Shown here in pieces: positions 12,101-24,724 of a stretch of 64,000 bases of DNA. A program made the position numbers and the translations under genes. The stretch lies in the NCBI GenBank assembly GCA_930367215.1, contig OV884059.1, forward strand, positions 53,352,957 through 53,416,956, read 5' to 3'. Each line of letters starts with the position of its first letter. Position 1 is the stretch's first letter. Origin of the DNA: Pollenia angustigena (Eukaryota > Arthropoda > Insecta > Diptera > Polleniidae). The notes beneath the pieces are model-generated. The model saw only the letters and a program-made list of their open reading frames with translations. It was not told the DNA's origin and did not search any database.

Positions 12101-13425
12101 AATAATAATTCAATAATTTATTTTCAAAAAGGGTGGTTTTTAGCGATTTATGACTAAATATTCTTTCTATTTAAAATATTGTGCCATTTTATATTGTGTT
12201 ATAATATTTCAATAATTTCTTTCTAAAAAGAGCGATTTTATCGATTTATGTCTAAATATACATTCCATTTAAAATTTTGACCTATTTTTTATTGTGTTTC
12301 ATTAATAATAATTCAATAATTTATTTTCAAAAAGGGTGGTTTTTAGCGATTTATGACTAAATATACTTTCTATTTAAAATATTGTGCTATTTTATATTGT
12401 GTTTGTGTTATAATATATCAATAATTACTTTTTAAAAATGGCGATTTTAGCGATTTATGTCTAAATATACTTTCTATTTAAAATATTGTGCCATTTTATA
12501 ATGTGTTATAATATTTCAATAATTTCTTTTTAAAAAGGTCGATTTTAGCGATTTATGTCTAAATATACTTTCCATTTAAAATTTTGAGCTATTTTTTATT
12601 GTGTTTCATTAATAATAATTCAATAATTTATTTTCAAAAAGGGTGGTTTTTAGCGATTTATGACTAAATATACTTTCTATTTAAAATATTGTGCTATTTT
12701 ATATTGTGTTTGTGTTATAATATTTCAATAATTTCTTTTTAAAAAGGTCGATTTTGGCGATTTATGTCTAAATATACTTTCCATTTAAAATTTTGAGCTA
12801 TTTTTTATTGTGTTTCATTAATAATAATTCAATAATTTCTTTTCAAAAAGGGTGGTTTTTAGCGATTTATGACTAAATATACTTTCTATTTAAAATATTG
12901 TGCTATTTTATATTGTGTTTGTGTTATAATATTTCAATAATTTCTTTTTAAAAAGGTCGATTTTAGCGATTTATGTCTAAATATACTTTCCATTTAAAAT
13001 TTTGAGCTATTTTTTATTGTGTTTCATTAATAATAATTCAATAATTTCTTTTCAAAAAGGGTGGTTTTTAACGATTTATGACTAAATATACTTTATATTT
13101 AAAATATTGTGCTATTTTATATTGTGTTTGTGTTATAATATTTCAATAATTTCTTTTTAAAAAGAGCGATTTTAGCGATTTATGTCTAAATATACTTTCC
13201 ATTTAAAAATTTTGAGCTATTTTTTATTGTGTTTGTTTTATAATATTTCAATAATTTCTTTTTAAAAAGCGTGATCTTTAGCGATTTATGTCCTAATATA
13301 CTTTCTATTTAAAATATTGAGCTATTTTATATTGTGTATAACAAAAATTTTGTGTTTGTGTTATAATATTTCAATTATTTCTTTTCAAAAAGGTTGGTTT
13401 TAATTGGTTTATAACTAAATATAAA
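9190..13425 (+). repeat. Foldback left tandem array, 209-bp dimer
   Basis: About 40 monomers of 104-105 bp. Two variants alternate: one with AAGGGTGGTTTTTAGCGA and TATGACTAAATATAC, the other with AAGGTCGATTTTAGCGA and TATGTCTAAATATAC. The word TCAAATAGGG or TCAAAAAGGG recurs at exactly 209-bp steps (9963, 10172, 10381, 10590). Some stretches use a third, shorter variant lacking the GTGTTTGTG block. Confidence 0.9.
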
Positions 13426-15885
13426 ATAGCTCAATATTTTAAATAATAGTTAAATTTAGTTATCAATCGCTGAAAACCACCCTTTTTGAAATGAAATAAT
13501 TGAAATATTATAAAGCAAACAAGCAAAAATAGCTAAATTTTTTTAACAATAGGTAAATTTAGCTATAAATCGCTGAAAACCACCCTTTTTGAAATAAAAT
13601 TATTGAAATATTTAAAACCAAACAAGTAAAAATAGCTAAAATTTTTTAATAATAGGTAAATTTAGCTATAAATCGCTGAAAACCACCCTCTTTGAAATAA
13701 AATTATTGAAATATTATAAAACAAACAAGCAAAAATAGCTACATTTTTTTAATAATAGGTAAATTTAGCTAAAAATCGCTGAAAAACACCACCCTTTTTG
13801 AAATAAAATTATTAAAATATTATAAAGCAAACAAGCAAAAAAAGCTAAAATTTTTTAACAATAGGTAAATTTAGCTATAAATCGCTGAAAACCACCCTTT
13901 TTGAAATAAAATTATTGAAATATTATAAAACAAACAAGCAAAAATGGCTACATTTTTTTAATAATAGGTAAATTTAGCTAAAAATCGCTGAAAAACAACC
14001 ACCCTTTTTGAAATAAAAATATTGAAATATTATAAAACAAATAAGCTAAAATAGCTAAATTTTTTAAATAATAGTTAAATTTGGCTATAAATCGCTGAAA
14101 ACCACCCTTTTTGAAATAAAATTATTGAAATATTATAAAACAAACAAGCAAACATAGCTACATTTTTTAATTATAGGTAAATTTAGCTAAAAATCGCTGA
14201 AAAACACCACCCTTTTTGAAATAAAATTATTAAAATATTATAAAGCAAACAAGCAAAAATAGCTAAATTTTTTTAACAATAGGTAAATTTAGCTATAAAT
14301 CGCTGAAAACCACCCTTTTTGAAATAAAATTATTGAAATATTATAAAACAAACAAGCAAAAATGGCTACATTTTTTTAATAATAGGTAAATTTAGCTAAA
14401 AATCGCTGAAAAACAACCACCCTTTTTGAAATAAAAATATTGAAATATTATAAAACAAATAAGCTAAAATAGCTAAATTTTTTAAATAATAGTTAAATTT
14501 GGCTATAAATCGCTGAAAACCACCCTTTTTGAAATAAAATTATTGAAATATTATAAAACAAACAAGCAAACATAGCTACATTTTTTAATTATAGGTAAAT
14601 TTAGCTAAAAATCGCTGAAAAACACCACCCTTTTTGAAATAAAATTATTAAAATATTATAAAGCAAACAAGCAAAAATAGCTAAATTTTTTTAACAATAG
14701 GTAAATTTAGCTATAAATCGCTGAAAACCACCCTTTTTGAAATAAAATTAATGAAATATTATAAAACAAACAAGCAAAAATGGCTACATTTTTTTAATAA
14801 TAGGTAAATTTAGCTAAAAATCGCTGAAAAACACCACCCTTTTTGAAATAAAATTATTAAAATATTATAAAGCAAACAAGCAAAAATAGCTAAATTTTTT
14901 TAACAATAGGTAAATTTAGCTATAAATCGCTGAAAACCACCCTTTTTGAAATGAAATATTATAAAACAAACAAGTAAAGATAGCTAAATTTTTTTAATAA
15001 TAGGTAAATTGAGCTATAAATCGCTGAAAACCACCCTTTTTGAAATAAAATTATTGAAATATTATAAAACAAACAAGTAAAAATAGCTAAATTTTTTTAA
15101 TAATAGGTAAATTGAGCTATAAATCGCTGAAAACCACCCTTTTTGAAATAAAATTATTGAAATATTAAAAACCAAACAAGTAAAAATAGCTAAATTTTTT
15201 TAAAAATAGGTAAATTTGGCTATAAATCGCTGAAAGCCACCCTTTTTGAAATAAAATTATTGAAATATTATAAAACAAACAAGCAAAAATAGCTACATTT
15301 TTTAAATAATTGGTAAATTTAGCTATAAATCGTTAAAAACCACCCTTTTTGAAATAAAAATATTGAAATATTATAAAACAAACAAGCAAAAATAGCTAAA
15401 TTTTTAAAATAATTGGTAAATTTAGCTATAAATCGCTGAAAACCACCCTTTTTGAAATAAAAATATTGAAATATTATAAAACAAATAAGCTAAAATAGCT
15501 AAATTTTTTAAATAATAGGTAAATTTAGCTATAAATCTTTAAAAACCACCCTTTTTGAAATAAAATTATTGGAATATTATAAAACAAACAAGCAAAAATA
15601 GCTAAATTTTTTTAAATAATAGGTAAATTTAGCCATGAATAGCTGAAAACCAACCTTTTTGAAATAAAATTATTGGAATATTATAAAACAAACAAGCAAA
15701 AATAGCTAAATTTTTTAAATAAAAGTTAAATTTAGCTATAAATCTCTAAAAACCACCCTTTTTGAAATAAAATTATTGAAATATTATAAAACAAAGACAA
15801 TTAAAATAGCAAAATTTTTTAAATAATAAGTTAATTAAGCTATAAATTGCTAAAAACCATATTTTTTAAATAAAATTATTTATTC
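13426..15885 (-). repeat. Foldback right tandem array, inverted, 419-bp higher-order repeat
   Basis: About 24 monomers of 103-105 bp with the core ATCGCTGAAAACCACCC followed by TTTTTGAAATAAAATTATTG. Read in reverse they match the left array. A four-monomer variant block (AACACCACCC plus AAAGCAAAC) recurs at 13785, 14204 and 14623, a step of 419 bp. This half was homogenised separately from the left half, which uses a two-monomer unit. Confidence 0.85.
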
Positions 15886-17020
15886 CAGTAAAATTTTATT
15901 AAAAATCGCTGGATTTGACGAGAAAATAGCTAAATTAGCAGCAGTGTAGAAAGAACACACAGAGTTGCATATTACCAGCGTTACCATTTGTCATGTTATT
16001 TTTTTTATAAGTATTTTTAGACGTAAAAAATGTTTAAAATTTTTATATAGATTTTCATATATAATAATAAACTAAAATTTGCAGTATATTAGATGAAAGG
16101 ATGCAATCTTAGATAGTATCTGTCCTTTATTACTGTTAAGTTGTTTAATTTTGTTTACTCCATATATACTTCATACCTTAAAGATCCCAATTACTTATAT
16201 TCTTTTAGGTGCTAAAGTATCTAAAGATGATGAAATCGATTTTAGAGTTAACTCGTCAAAGTCTTATGTTGAATTATGTAATGTTCTGTTCAAATGTTCG
16301 ATTTTGATAACGCCCTTATGAAACACGTTATAGTTTTACTTTTAACTACTTTAAGCACTTTTTATTCAATAATAAATTTTGGTTCTAACAATTTTTTTAT
16401 TATATTTTATATAATATACCCTTCACCTCGAAAACCAATTAGAAACTTTGTTTTCTTGTCTTCGCCATAATCTTAGCTATAAACTAGGAGAAGGAAAGCT
16501 TTAAAAAAAATGGCCATGAAAAACTGTAGTTAGTGCATTAAAATTGCTAAAATATAAAATTTTTATAAATATTTCACAATTTTTGGTCAATTGTCCAAAT
16601 ATTTAAGGATATCGACTTCAAACTCTTTCTCGTGTGGAATTTCTCGAAGCACTTATCGCAACCAACGAAACCCTTTTGCGTTTTGCTAGTTTTTGCGTTT
16701 TTTTTCTCATGTCAAAATCTCGGCTAGAAATTATTTTTGCTACAATTGTAGCCTACAGAATATAAGGAGAAAAAAGTAGAACAAAATAATCCGAAAAATT
16801 GCATCTAATGCCTCAAAAATGCTAAAATGTAGAAAAATTTTAATTTATATATTTTTTTGCACCATTTTTGGCCTGTAGCTGCCACACGGTAATCTTCAGA
16901 AAAAATAGTCTCTAATGCATAATTCCTCATATATCATTCCTAGAAAATGCATTTTGTCACAGTTTTCAGTTGTATTTTTTATCGGAAATTCGTGAAATTT
17001 ATGAAAAACATATGTTGCAA
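15886..17020. repeat. Foldback right arm (outer, mostly unique)
   Basis: Reverse complement of 8054-9189, with the same internal duplication of a ~270-bp block: compare 16460-16700 with 16730-16960, both with a CCATAATCTTAG/CTACAATTGTAG word, then AAGGAGAA, then GCTAAAAT. It ends at a GTTGCAAAC word and runs straight into a tetranucleotide array. Confidence 0.75.
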
Positions 17021-18328
17021 ACAAACAAATAAGCAAATAAACAAATAAGCAAATAAACAAATCAACAAATAAGCAAATAAACAAAAAAACAAACAAGCAA
17101 ATAAACAAACTAACAAAAAAACAAATAAACAGATAAATAACTAAGCAAATAAACAAATAAACAAATAAGCAAATTAACAAATTAACAAATTAACAAATCA
17201 ACAAATAAACCAATTAACAAATACACGAACAAACGAATAAACAAATTAAAAAATAAGCAAATAAACAAATTAACAATTTAAAAAATTAACAAATAAACAA
17301 AAAAGCAAATTAACAAATAAACGAACAAACGAATAAACAAATTAACAAACAAGCAAATTAACAAATTAACAAATAAACGAACAAACAAATTAACAAATAA
17401 AAAAATAAACAAATAAGCAAATTAACAAATTACTTAATAAACAAATACCCAAATAAACATATTAACAAATTTAAAAATAAACAAATTAACAAATAAACAA
17501 ATTAACAAATAAACAAATACCCAAATAAACAAATTAACAAATACACAAATAAACAAATACCCAAATAAACAAATTAACAAATAAACCAATAAACAAAAAA
17601 ACATATAAACAAACAAATAAACAAATTAACAAATAAACAAATTAACCAATTAACATATAAACGAACAAACTAATAAACAAATTAATAAATAAACAAATTA
17701 ACCAATTAACAAATAAACGAACAAATGAATAAACGAATAAACAAATTAACAAATAAACAAATAAGCAAATTAACAAATAAACAAATAAACGAATAAACAA
17801 ATTTAAAAATAAACAAATAAACAAATTTACAAATAAACAAATTAACACACAAACAAACTAACAAATAAACAAAAAAGCAAATAAAAAAAATAACAAATTA
17901 ACAAATTAACAAATAAACAAATTAACAAATAAAAAAATAACAAATTAACAAATTAACAAATTACTAAATAAACAAATAAACATATAAACAAATACCCAAA
18001 TAAACAAATTAACAAATAAACAAATTAACAAACAAACAAATTAAAAAATAAACAAATACCCAAATAAAGAAATTAACAAATAAACAAACAAACAAATAAA
18101 CAAATTAACAAATAAACAAATACCCAAATAAAGAAATTAACAAATAAACAAACAAACAAATTAACAAATAAACAAAAAAACAAATAAACAAATTAACAAA
18201 TTAACAAATAAACAAATTAACAAATTAACAAATAAACCAATAAACAAATAGGCAAAAAAACAAATAAATAAACAAATCAACAAATAAACAAAAAAAACCA
18301 ATAAAGAAATTAACAAAAAAACAAAAAT
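17021..18328. repeat. (AAAC/AAAT/TAAC)n array of about 1.3 kb
   Basis: Near-continuous four-base words AAAC, AAAT, TAAC and AAGC, with a recurring longer variant containing ACCCAAATAAACAAA. The long Leu/Ile/Phe/Cys-rich open frames on the minus strand arise from this repeat and are not genes. Confidence 0.95.
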
Positions 18329-18677
18329 CGATACTTAAGTATCACAACGGTAACATTGTTTTCCAATAATCACAGCGGTAGCACTGTTTTTCAATAATGA
18401 AAAACATGATGGCGGAATAAAAAACGCAGTTTTTTATGAAATATGTGGCAACAAAAATTTTCATATGCATAGTGTACAGATTCGGCACTCGTCCTTTAAA
18501 TGTACACAATGTAGAGCAATGTACCCTAAAAATACGCTTTATGATAAAAACGACTTTCCTCCGATTTTTCTAAGAATAAGGGCAAAATATTTGAATCTAT
18601 ATGCCCGATTTTCAAAAATTTTGTAGATTCCGTTAAAAAAAGTGAAAAAATTTCACGTGCCCGAAATACACTCTCTG

Positions 18678-18679
<2 letters not shown>

Positions 18680-18716
<37 letters not shown>
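18680..18716. repeat. (TA)n microsatellite
   Basis: An almost uninterrupted TA run of about 37 bases. Confidence 0.95.
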
Positions 18717-18719
<3 letters not shown>

Positions 18720-20160
18720 CATATACATATATCTATTTAGTAAAGGTAGAATCAAATAATATTATATCTACCAAATTAATTTCCAAGTATTAAAAGTTAT
18801 GAATACAAAAGCTTATTTTTATTGTTCTTTCTATAAACAATTTTTGAAGATATCATTGTCAAGGATTCATGTCTTTTTTTTTTTGTTTAAGTTATCTACT
18901 AATTGCCTAAGGATTTATTAATAAACTGTGTATAGTTTTAAAAATAAAAAAAAATTAAATTAGTTTTTTTTTCATGTTTTGATAGTAAACATCATGTGCT
19001 AAGTTTTGTAATTTCAGGTTGGATAGTAATGCGGTAAAAGGTATGTGGTAGCCTAATTCTAGCGTTTTGGGACACTCTAAATAGAATAGTAGGCAATATT
19101 AGGGTGTCTAGGTTGACTGAAATACGTCAATAGGGGAGGGAAGCCTAAGGGGAGGGAAACATCTTCTTCCTAGCTAAATGAATTTCCTGAAAGGTAACTC
19201 GATAAATGAAATCTGGTTTCACAAAGTAAATTTTGACAAAAAAAATTAAGTAGAATTAGGCACGATTTAGTTAAATGTGAACGACTAACGGAGAAACAAA
19301 GAACCTACACATCCGGCGAGCTAATGCCGCAGCCAAACACCAGCGTGCCGTCCGTTCAAAAAATGGAAGTCGTTAGAGCAGCTAAATTTCAAGTAAAAAA
19401 TGTCATTATTAATAAAATTAGGTATACGCATTAATATTTTAACTTTCACAATACAACACACAATTAATTTTAGACAAAACCCTTAATATCTCAAAACACG
19501 AAATTTCGACTTTAGCCATTATTATTTACTGCAGATATTATTTACTACAGATATGTAGGTATATCGTAACCTAAAAGGCAAAAAACCCTATCTAACATTT
19601 TGAAAATTTTACAAAAAACCATTTAACATGTTAAATTTTTTAATCGCCTTAAACTGTTTATAGTTTATTTTTCTTCTACTTTTCTTTTAAAACCTAAAGG
19701 CCCAACCAAAATATGCATAGCCTTGCTTAACCTACTGTCAAAAAAACAAAAACAAAATCAAAAAACATTTTATTCCGTACGGTATGTGCGATCGCACTTT
19801 GCTTAAGCAAATTTCTTTAAGTTGAATATGGTTTGCCTCATATGATTTACATGTATTCGCAGATTTTCGCCTAAACAGTTTTTTTGACAGTTGACAATGT
19901 TGCATATTTTGCAAACTGTAGGTTAGGGCTTTAAGCGTTTGTCATGTAATATTTTTTAGATAGGGCCTTTTGTTTTTTGGTTAGAAAATCGCTTACTTTT
20001 GTCAAACTACTGAATTGTTTTAATTAAATAAATCTATGTATGTATGTATGTATATAATTTTTTTTTATATGAACTTCATTTTATTTTAAAGAAATATAAT
20101 ATTTTCAAGGAAATTTAATGCATAATTCATTCATTAAAATGATCCAATTATTTAAGAAAA

Positions 20161-20236
20161 TTTAGCATTTTTTTAGCATTTTCAAATATTTTTTTTAGCA
20201 TTTTTAGCATTGTTTTAATCCCCATTTAGCATCCAA
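20161..20236. repeat. TTTAGCAT word repeats
   Basis: The word TTTAGCAT or TTAGCATT occurs six times in 76 bases with T-rich spacers. This may be a transposon subterminal region; the element was not identified. Confidence 0.5.
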
Positions 20237-20433
20237 TTTTTTTTTAATTGTGGTCACACTGATCAGGGGTTTTCATTTCTTTGCACAATTGTGCACACCA
20301 ATACTAACGCATATTTGTATGCTCTTTAATTCAGTCGTCGATGTGACTTCGACACGTGTACATGTCTAGTGGATGCTATATTATTTTGTTTCAGCTAACA
20401 CTCAAAAAATATTGTGCGGGCAAAAATACTTTT

Positions 20434-20469
20434 CCAGTTCGGTTTGTGCTTTGTTGTGATACAGACGTG
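20434..20469 (+). promoter_or_regulatory. LINE internal promoter: Inr plus DPE
   Basis: The element starts CCAGTTCGG. Taking the A at 20436 as +1, the bases at +28 to +33 are AGACGT, a perfect match to the insect downstream promoter element RGWYVT at its required spacing. Insect jockey, Doc, F and I elements use this TATA-less internal promoter type, which supports the 5' boundary set by the target duplication. Confidence 0.7.
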
Positions 20470-20810
20470 TATTTTTAGCCCCGCATACGATTTGAACTAT
20501 TAATTAATCACATTTGATTTTGTAAAACATAAATATAAGCAGCGAATGGACGCATAAAAAAAAATAATATATTTTGTTATTTAAATTATTTAACATAATA
20601 GTGAACAATTCAAAACGATAAAATTAAATAAAATAAAACAGTAAAAATATATATGTATGTACGTATGAATGTTCATACATGTGTATACATAATCTGAACA
20701 AAAACATTTAAATTTAAACTTCTTGTTTTTTTTTTGTTGTTGTAAAATACAATAAATAATAAAAATATTAAAGCAAAGCAAAACGGTGAAAAACAAAAAC
20801 AACTCTTTGC

Positions 20811-22325
20811 ATGAGTACGAACAGTGAAACAACACTAAGACAAAATGAAAGAAACGTTTACGTTTTAGTTCAGGCAAACGAAAATAATGTAGAAATAAAT
20901 AAAACAAAACAAAACAATATAAACTATTTAACGGCTAAGCCAATTATTCGAACACGTTCCCTATCACCCTCGGTGTTTACAAAAACAGTGGATAGTGACT
21001 CATTAAAAAACTACAACTTGATTTGGTGACAAGTGTTGCCAGGCCAGCAAGTATTGCCGTGACGTCAAAAACAAATTTAGTGGGAAATGATACCAACTTA
21101 AACACAAATGAAATGGAAAACCACCATGTAAAAAATTGTCAAAAGCCTACAGTACAAGTTGGTATGGACAGGTACATAACAGTGCTTAAAGCGGGACGCA
21201 GCCCTAACTCTGCAGCTGTTGCTTCGGCATCCAAAGTGCCATCTTTTGATAAAATAAATTCCCAAAATCGCTTTGCAATTCTGGAGGATGAATCCTCTGA
21301 AGCCCCAAACGTCATAAAATCGTCCAAGCCTCCCCCAATATATCTTAGGGAGCATAACTCAAATGATCTAATAAAGAGTTTAGTTTCGTTGATTGGTGAA
21401 AATTCCTTTTATGTTGCCGCAATAAAGCGAGGTAGTATAAATGAAACTAAAATTCAAGTTAATCATGAAAATGACTTTCGGAAAGTAATTAGCAAATTTG
21501 AGGCACTCAAAAAAAGTTTTTACACATACCAACTCAAGAGCAGTAAAGGTCTCCAGGTGGTGATTAAGGGAATTGATTCATGCGTAGACCCAGAGGAAAT
21601 TAAAACTTTCTTGGAAGAAAAAGGCTTCAAGATAAAACATGTGGTAAATATTAGAAATAGGGACAAAATTCCACAACCACTTTTTCGAGTAGAATTAGAA
21701 CCCGGCGACATTAAGTTAAAAAAAAAACGAAACGCATCCCATTTATAGTGTGAAATATATTATATACAGAAAAATCACAATTGAGGAGCCGCACAAAAAA
21801 AACGGACCTGTTCAGTGCTTAAACTGCCAAGAATTTGGCCATACCAAGGCATACTGCTACTTACCCCCTGTCTGCGTAGTATGTGGTGAACTACACGGTA
21901 CAGTTTCTTGTGATAAGTCTAAAACCGACCCCAACGTAAAAAAATGTAGCAACTGTGGCGGTAATCACACTGCCAATTATAGAGGATGCCCAGTATATAA
22001 TATTGTCAAGCAGACGGTTGGACCGAAAACAAATACCCCTCAAATGCAGGTTGCAAATCAGGTAAACACAAATGCAATTCAAGCCCCCCAGCCTAGTAAT
22101 AACAGAACCTCTTACGCTAACGTCCTAAAATCAAACCATCAGCCAATGCAAGGTGCCTCGCCAAGTAATGATGAAACTCCGGTTTCTAATTTAAGTCGTT
22201 TAGAAAAAACCATGGAAATATTAGTGCAAACAGTAAATAATTTTACGAACACAATGGGTAATATGATGCAGGAAATGCTTAGAATGCAATCGATGTTATT
22301 GCAAGCTGTACTTAACAAACCATGA
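20811..22325 (+). pseudogene. LINE ORF1 (gag-like nucleic-acid-binding protein), frameshifted
   Basis: This encodes the RNA-binding chaperone of a jockey-clade LINE. The reading starts at ATG 20811, shifts frame in an A-run near 21008, and shifts again in an A-run near 21720. The middle part has the jockey-type region ending in FRVELEPGDIKLK. The last part carries three zinc knuckles: CLNCQEFGHTKAYC, CVVCGELHGTVSC and CSNCGGNHTANYRGC. A Met-rich tail follows. Its stop codon overlaps the ORF2 start (ATGA at 22322). Both breaks lie in homopolymer runs; sequencing error is possible, but other lesions in this LINE favour real decay. Confidence 0.85.
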
Positions 22326-22680
22326 ACTGTTTAAAAATTTGTTTTTGGAACGCAAACGGCATCCGCCAACATAAAAATGAATTAGAATACTTTCTTAAAA
22401 ATAAACAAATTGATGTCATGATGATTTCTGAAACTCATTTGACCTCAAGAAATACGTTTAAAATCAATGGTTATATACTATATGATACCAAGGACCCTCG
22501 AGATAGAGCTTGTGGAGGTTCTGCCATCTTAATAAAACTCGAGTCAAACACTACATTATGTGTGATCACCGTGAAGACTATCTGCAAGCAACGACTATTT
22601 GTGTTGAGGAGCTAAATCGAAACATATTAATTTCTTCTTTATACTCTCCACCTAGATTTTCCATATCAGAAGGCCAATAT
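22322..22680 (+). pseudogene. LINE ORF2 part 1: endonuclease N-terminus
   Basis: Starts with ATG at 22322, overlapping the ORF1 stop. The motifs CFWNANGI and ISETH mark the first two blocks of an APE-type endonuclease, which nicks target DNA for target-primed reverse transcription. A frameshift near 22555 moves the reading from LIKLESNTT to EDYLQATTICVEEL. The frame then runs to SISEGQY, where a Helitron is inserted. Confidence 0.85.
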
Positions 22681-23674
22681 TCTATATATAAATCGGCTAA
22701 GGCAAAACAGTTAAGAACACTTTCCTCCTCTGTATGTCAACCGATTTGAACAAAATATACACCATTTAAGAGGTATTTACTCAAAGAAGTGCACAATGTA
22801 TATTTTATTAAAATCTGTTCAATAATTTCAGAGTTATAAGCGTTCAAAATTGTTACTAACACAAATGCAAAATAAATAAATAAAAATTTATTTTCAACTA
22901 TCAAATAATAAAAAGTAAGGGTGATCGATTATTCGACATTTTTCAGAAACCGGGTTTCGAATATTTCGACTATATAAATCAGACCAGGCAAAACTGTTAA
23001 GAACGCTTTCTTCCTTTGTTTGTCAACCGAATCTCTGTGGGGAGAAAAAGAGGGGAAATATGGGAACTAAATTTCTTTTTTTTTTTTACTTTTCTGTGCT
23101 TCATGTGATAATTTTTAATTTTCTATAATATAGAACTTAGAAACATAATATTATAGGTGTAGGATCCTGAGTGAGTGATAACCTATAAGATAAAAAATGC
23201 TGGTATTTTTTGTTTTTCATCTGGAACTTTTTGAATTTTCGTTAATATTCGACCTATAAAGATAAAATTGTACATTAAACTGGGTGAATAAGAACATGTA
23301 AGGGGAGCTTTCGCTTTTGGTACTTTTTCGTTCTACATCAGGTTCTTTGATTAATTTTCGTTAGTATTAGACATAGAAACATAAAATTAAACGTGCAACG
23401 TCCTGAGTGGATGACAATATATAAAGGAGACTTTTTGATACTTTTTTGTTTTTCAATTGGTTTTTTTTATACTGAACTTACAAAATTAAATTACTCACGT
23501 AGAAGATAAAATTTGAACCGGAGGTTGGTCCCCCGCCAAATCGATCCACTTTGAAGGAAAAAATGAATGCTCGAAACAAATAAATTCATATATACTTAGA
23601 TGATTTATGTTTTCTTCATATTTACAAAAAAAAAAAAATCATGGTCGAATTTTGACCATAAGGCGAACACTAGT
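22681..23674 (+). mobile_element. Non-autonomous Helitron (994 bp) inside the LINE endonuclease
   Basis: Begins TCTATATATAAATC and ends with a 6-bp-stem hairpin (ATGGTC/GACCAT, 23641-23659) followed 10 bases later by CTAG. Helitrons have 5' TC, 3' CTRR, a terminal hairpin and no target duplication, and all of these fit; one T is shared between host and element. Removing it restores the LINE frame, and the gap then has the same number of residues (23) as the corresponding part of the second LINE at 47956-48681. It carries degenerate 118-bp-type units of the larger Helitron at 58052 and an internal direct repeat (22697-22745 and 22984-23033). Confidence 0.85.
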
Positions 23675-24724
23675 TATAAATATTATAAATCATTAGGACC
23701 CTGTTTTCTGCCCGCTGGCGATTATAACGCTAAACAAACCTTCTGGGGGTCACGACTTATAACACCAAAAGGTCGTGTTTTGTTTAACACAATCTCTAAA
23801 ATGGGTTTAAATGTGGTCGCGAGCGGGCAACCAACATATTGGCCTACTGATCAGCAAAAAATTCCAGATGTTATCGACTTTGGCGTGGTTAAAAACATCC
23901 CCACAGAAACGATTCATGTTGAAGCTTCCTTAGAATTATCATCCGACCACACACCTACAATTGTTACTATATCGAACCCAAATAGAATTGTATTTCCGTC
24001 AGGTTACTTAGCGACGCCAGCCACACAAATAAATTGGTTAAAATATAAAAAATTTCACAGTCCCCATTGCACAGAAAATATTCCGCTTAGTACACCGGAG
24101 AATGTGGATCTCTCTCTTGTTAACTTTGACAGTTATCTTAAACTAGCTGTTCAACACTCCAGCGTTACCCCCAAAAAAATTAAAAATAATAAAATATGTT
24201 CTTCAGATGTCGAGCGGCTCTTGACTGAAAAAAGGAGAGTTCGAAGAGAGTGGCAACTTTACAGATCCCCGCAACTTAAGATTTTATTAAAAGAATGCAC
24301 AAAAAGGCTAAGAAAGTTACTACAGAATCAGAAAACGGCTTCTCTAGAAAAATATCTTAAGGAACTTGATGCAACTCCACAATCTGACTACTCATTATGG
24401 CGTGCAGCTAGAAATCTAAAAAGGCCAGTTATATCTAAGCCACCATTAAGAAACTTGAATGGTAGTTGGGCAAGAAACGATATTGAAAAAGGAAATCTTT
24501 TTGTTAGTCATTTGAAAAACGTATTTACACCAAATATATCTCACAATATTGCGGTCGAGTTACCACCTGTTGCTGCTAGAGCAGCTATTCCCCTCAGATT
24601 TGAGATAAGAGAAATCGAAAAGGCTATTTGTGACTTAAACACTAAGAAGGCACCTGGTATTGATAAAATCAGTAATAAAATGCTTTTGGAGCTACCTCGC
24701 ATAGCAAAGAAAATTATTCTTTTT
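23675..24724 (+). pseudogene. LINE ORF2 part 2: endonuclease C-terminus and RT start
   Basis: Resumes the interrupted reading with YKYYKSLGPCFLPAGDYNAK; the GDYNAK, DFGVVKNI and SSDHTPTIV blocks are APE-type endonuclease motifs. A connecting segment rich in Lys and Arg leads to KKAPGIDKI, the first block of the reverse transcriptase. The frame is open until it meets an ATACCC-type element inserted after the codons for KKIILF. Confidence 0.85.

Larger units (their letters stand above)
8054..17020. mobile_element. Giant foldback (FB-like) element, ~9 kb
   Basis: The two halves are inverted copies. A mostly unique outer arm of about 1.1 kb (8054-9189) matches the reverse complement of 15886-17020, for example GTGGAATTTCTCGAAG and CACACAGAGTTGCA on the right against their complements on the left. 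Inside lie tandem arrays of a shared ~104-bp monomer whose orientation switches near 13425. Long inverted repeats made of outer unique plus inner tandem sequence are the defining plan of Foldback/FB elements; the family itself is not identified. I found no clear target duplication and no transposase. Arm identity looks roughly 70-85%, so it is old. Confidence 0.8.
18329..20421. other. AT-rich noncoding DNA
   Basis: No gene recognised. It contains a TA run at 18680-18716, a TATG run near 20036-20055, and a loose inverted pair of CCCTATCTAA/TTAGATAGGG words near 19586 and 19957. The last may mark a decayed terminal-repeat element but is too weak to call. Confidence 0.5.

Noticed and set aside
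16896..17848. Three minus-strand frames rich in Leu, Ile, Phe and Cys, resembling membrane proteins
   Set aside because: They are translations of the AAAC/AAAT tetranucleotide array and have no independent support.
21139..22082. Minus-strand frames opposite LINE ORF1
   Set aside because: Shadows of the zinc-knuckle ORF1 on the other strand.
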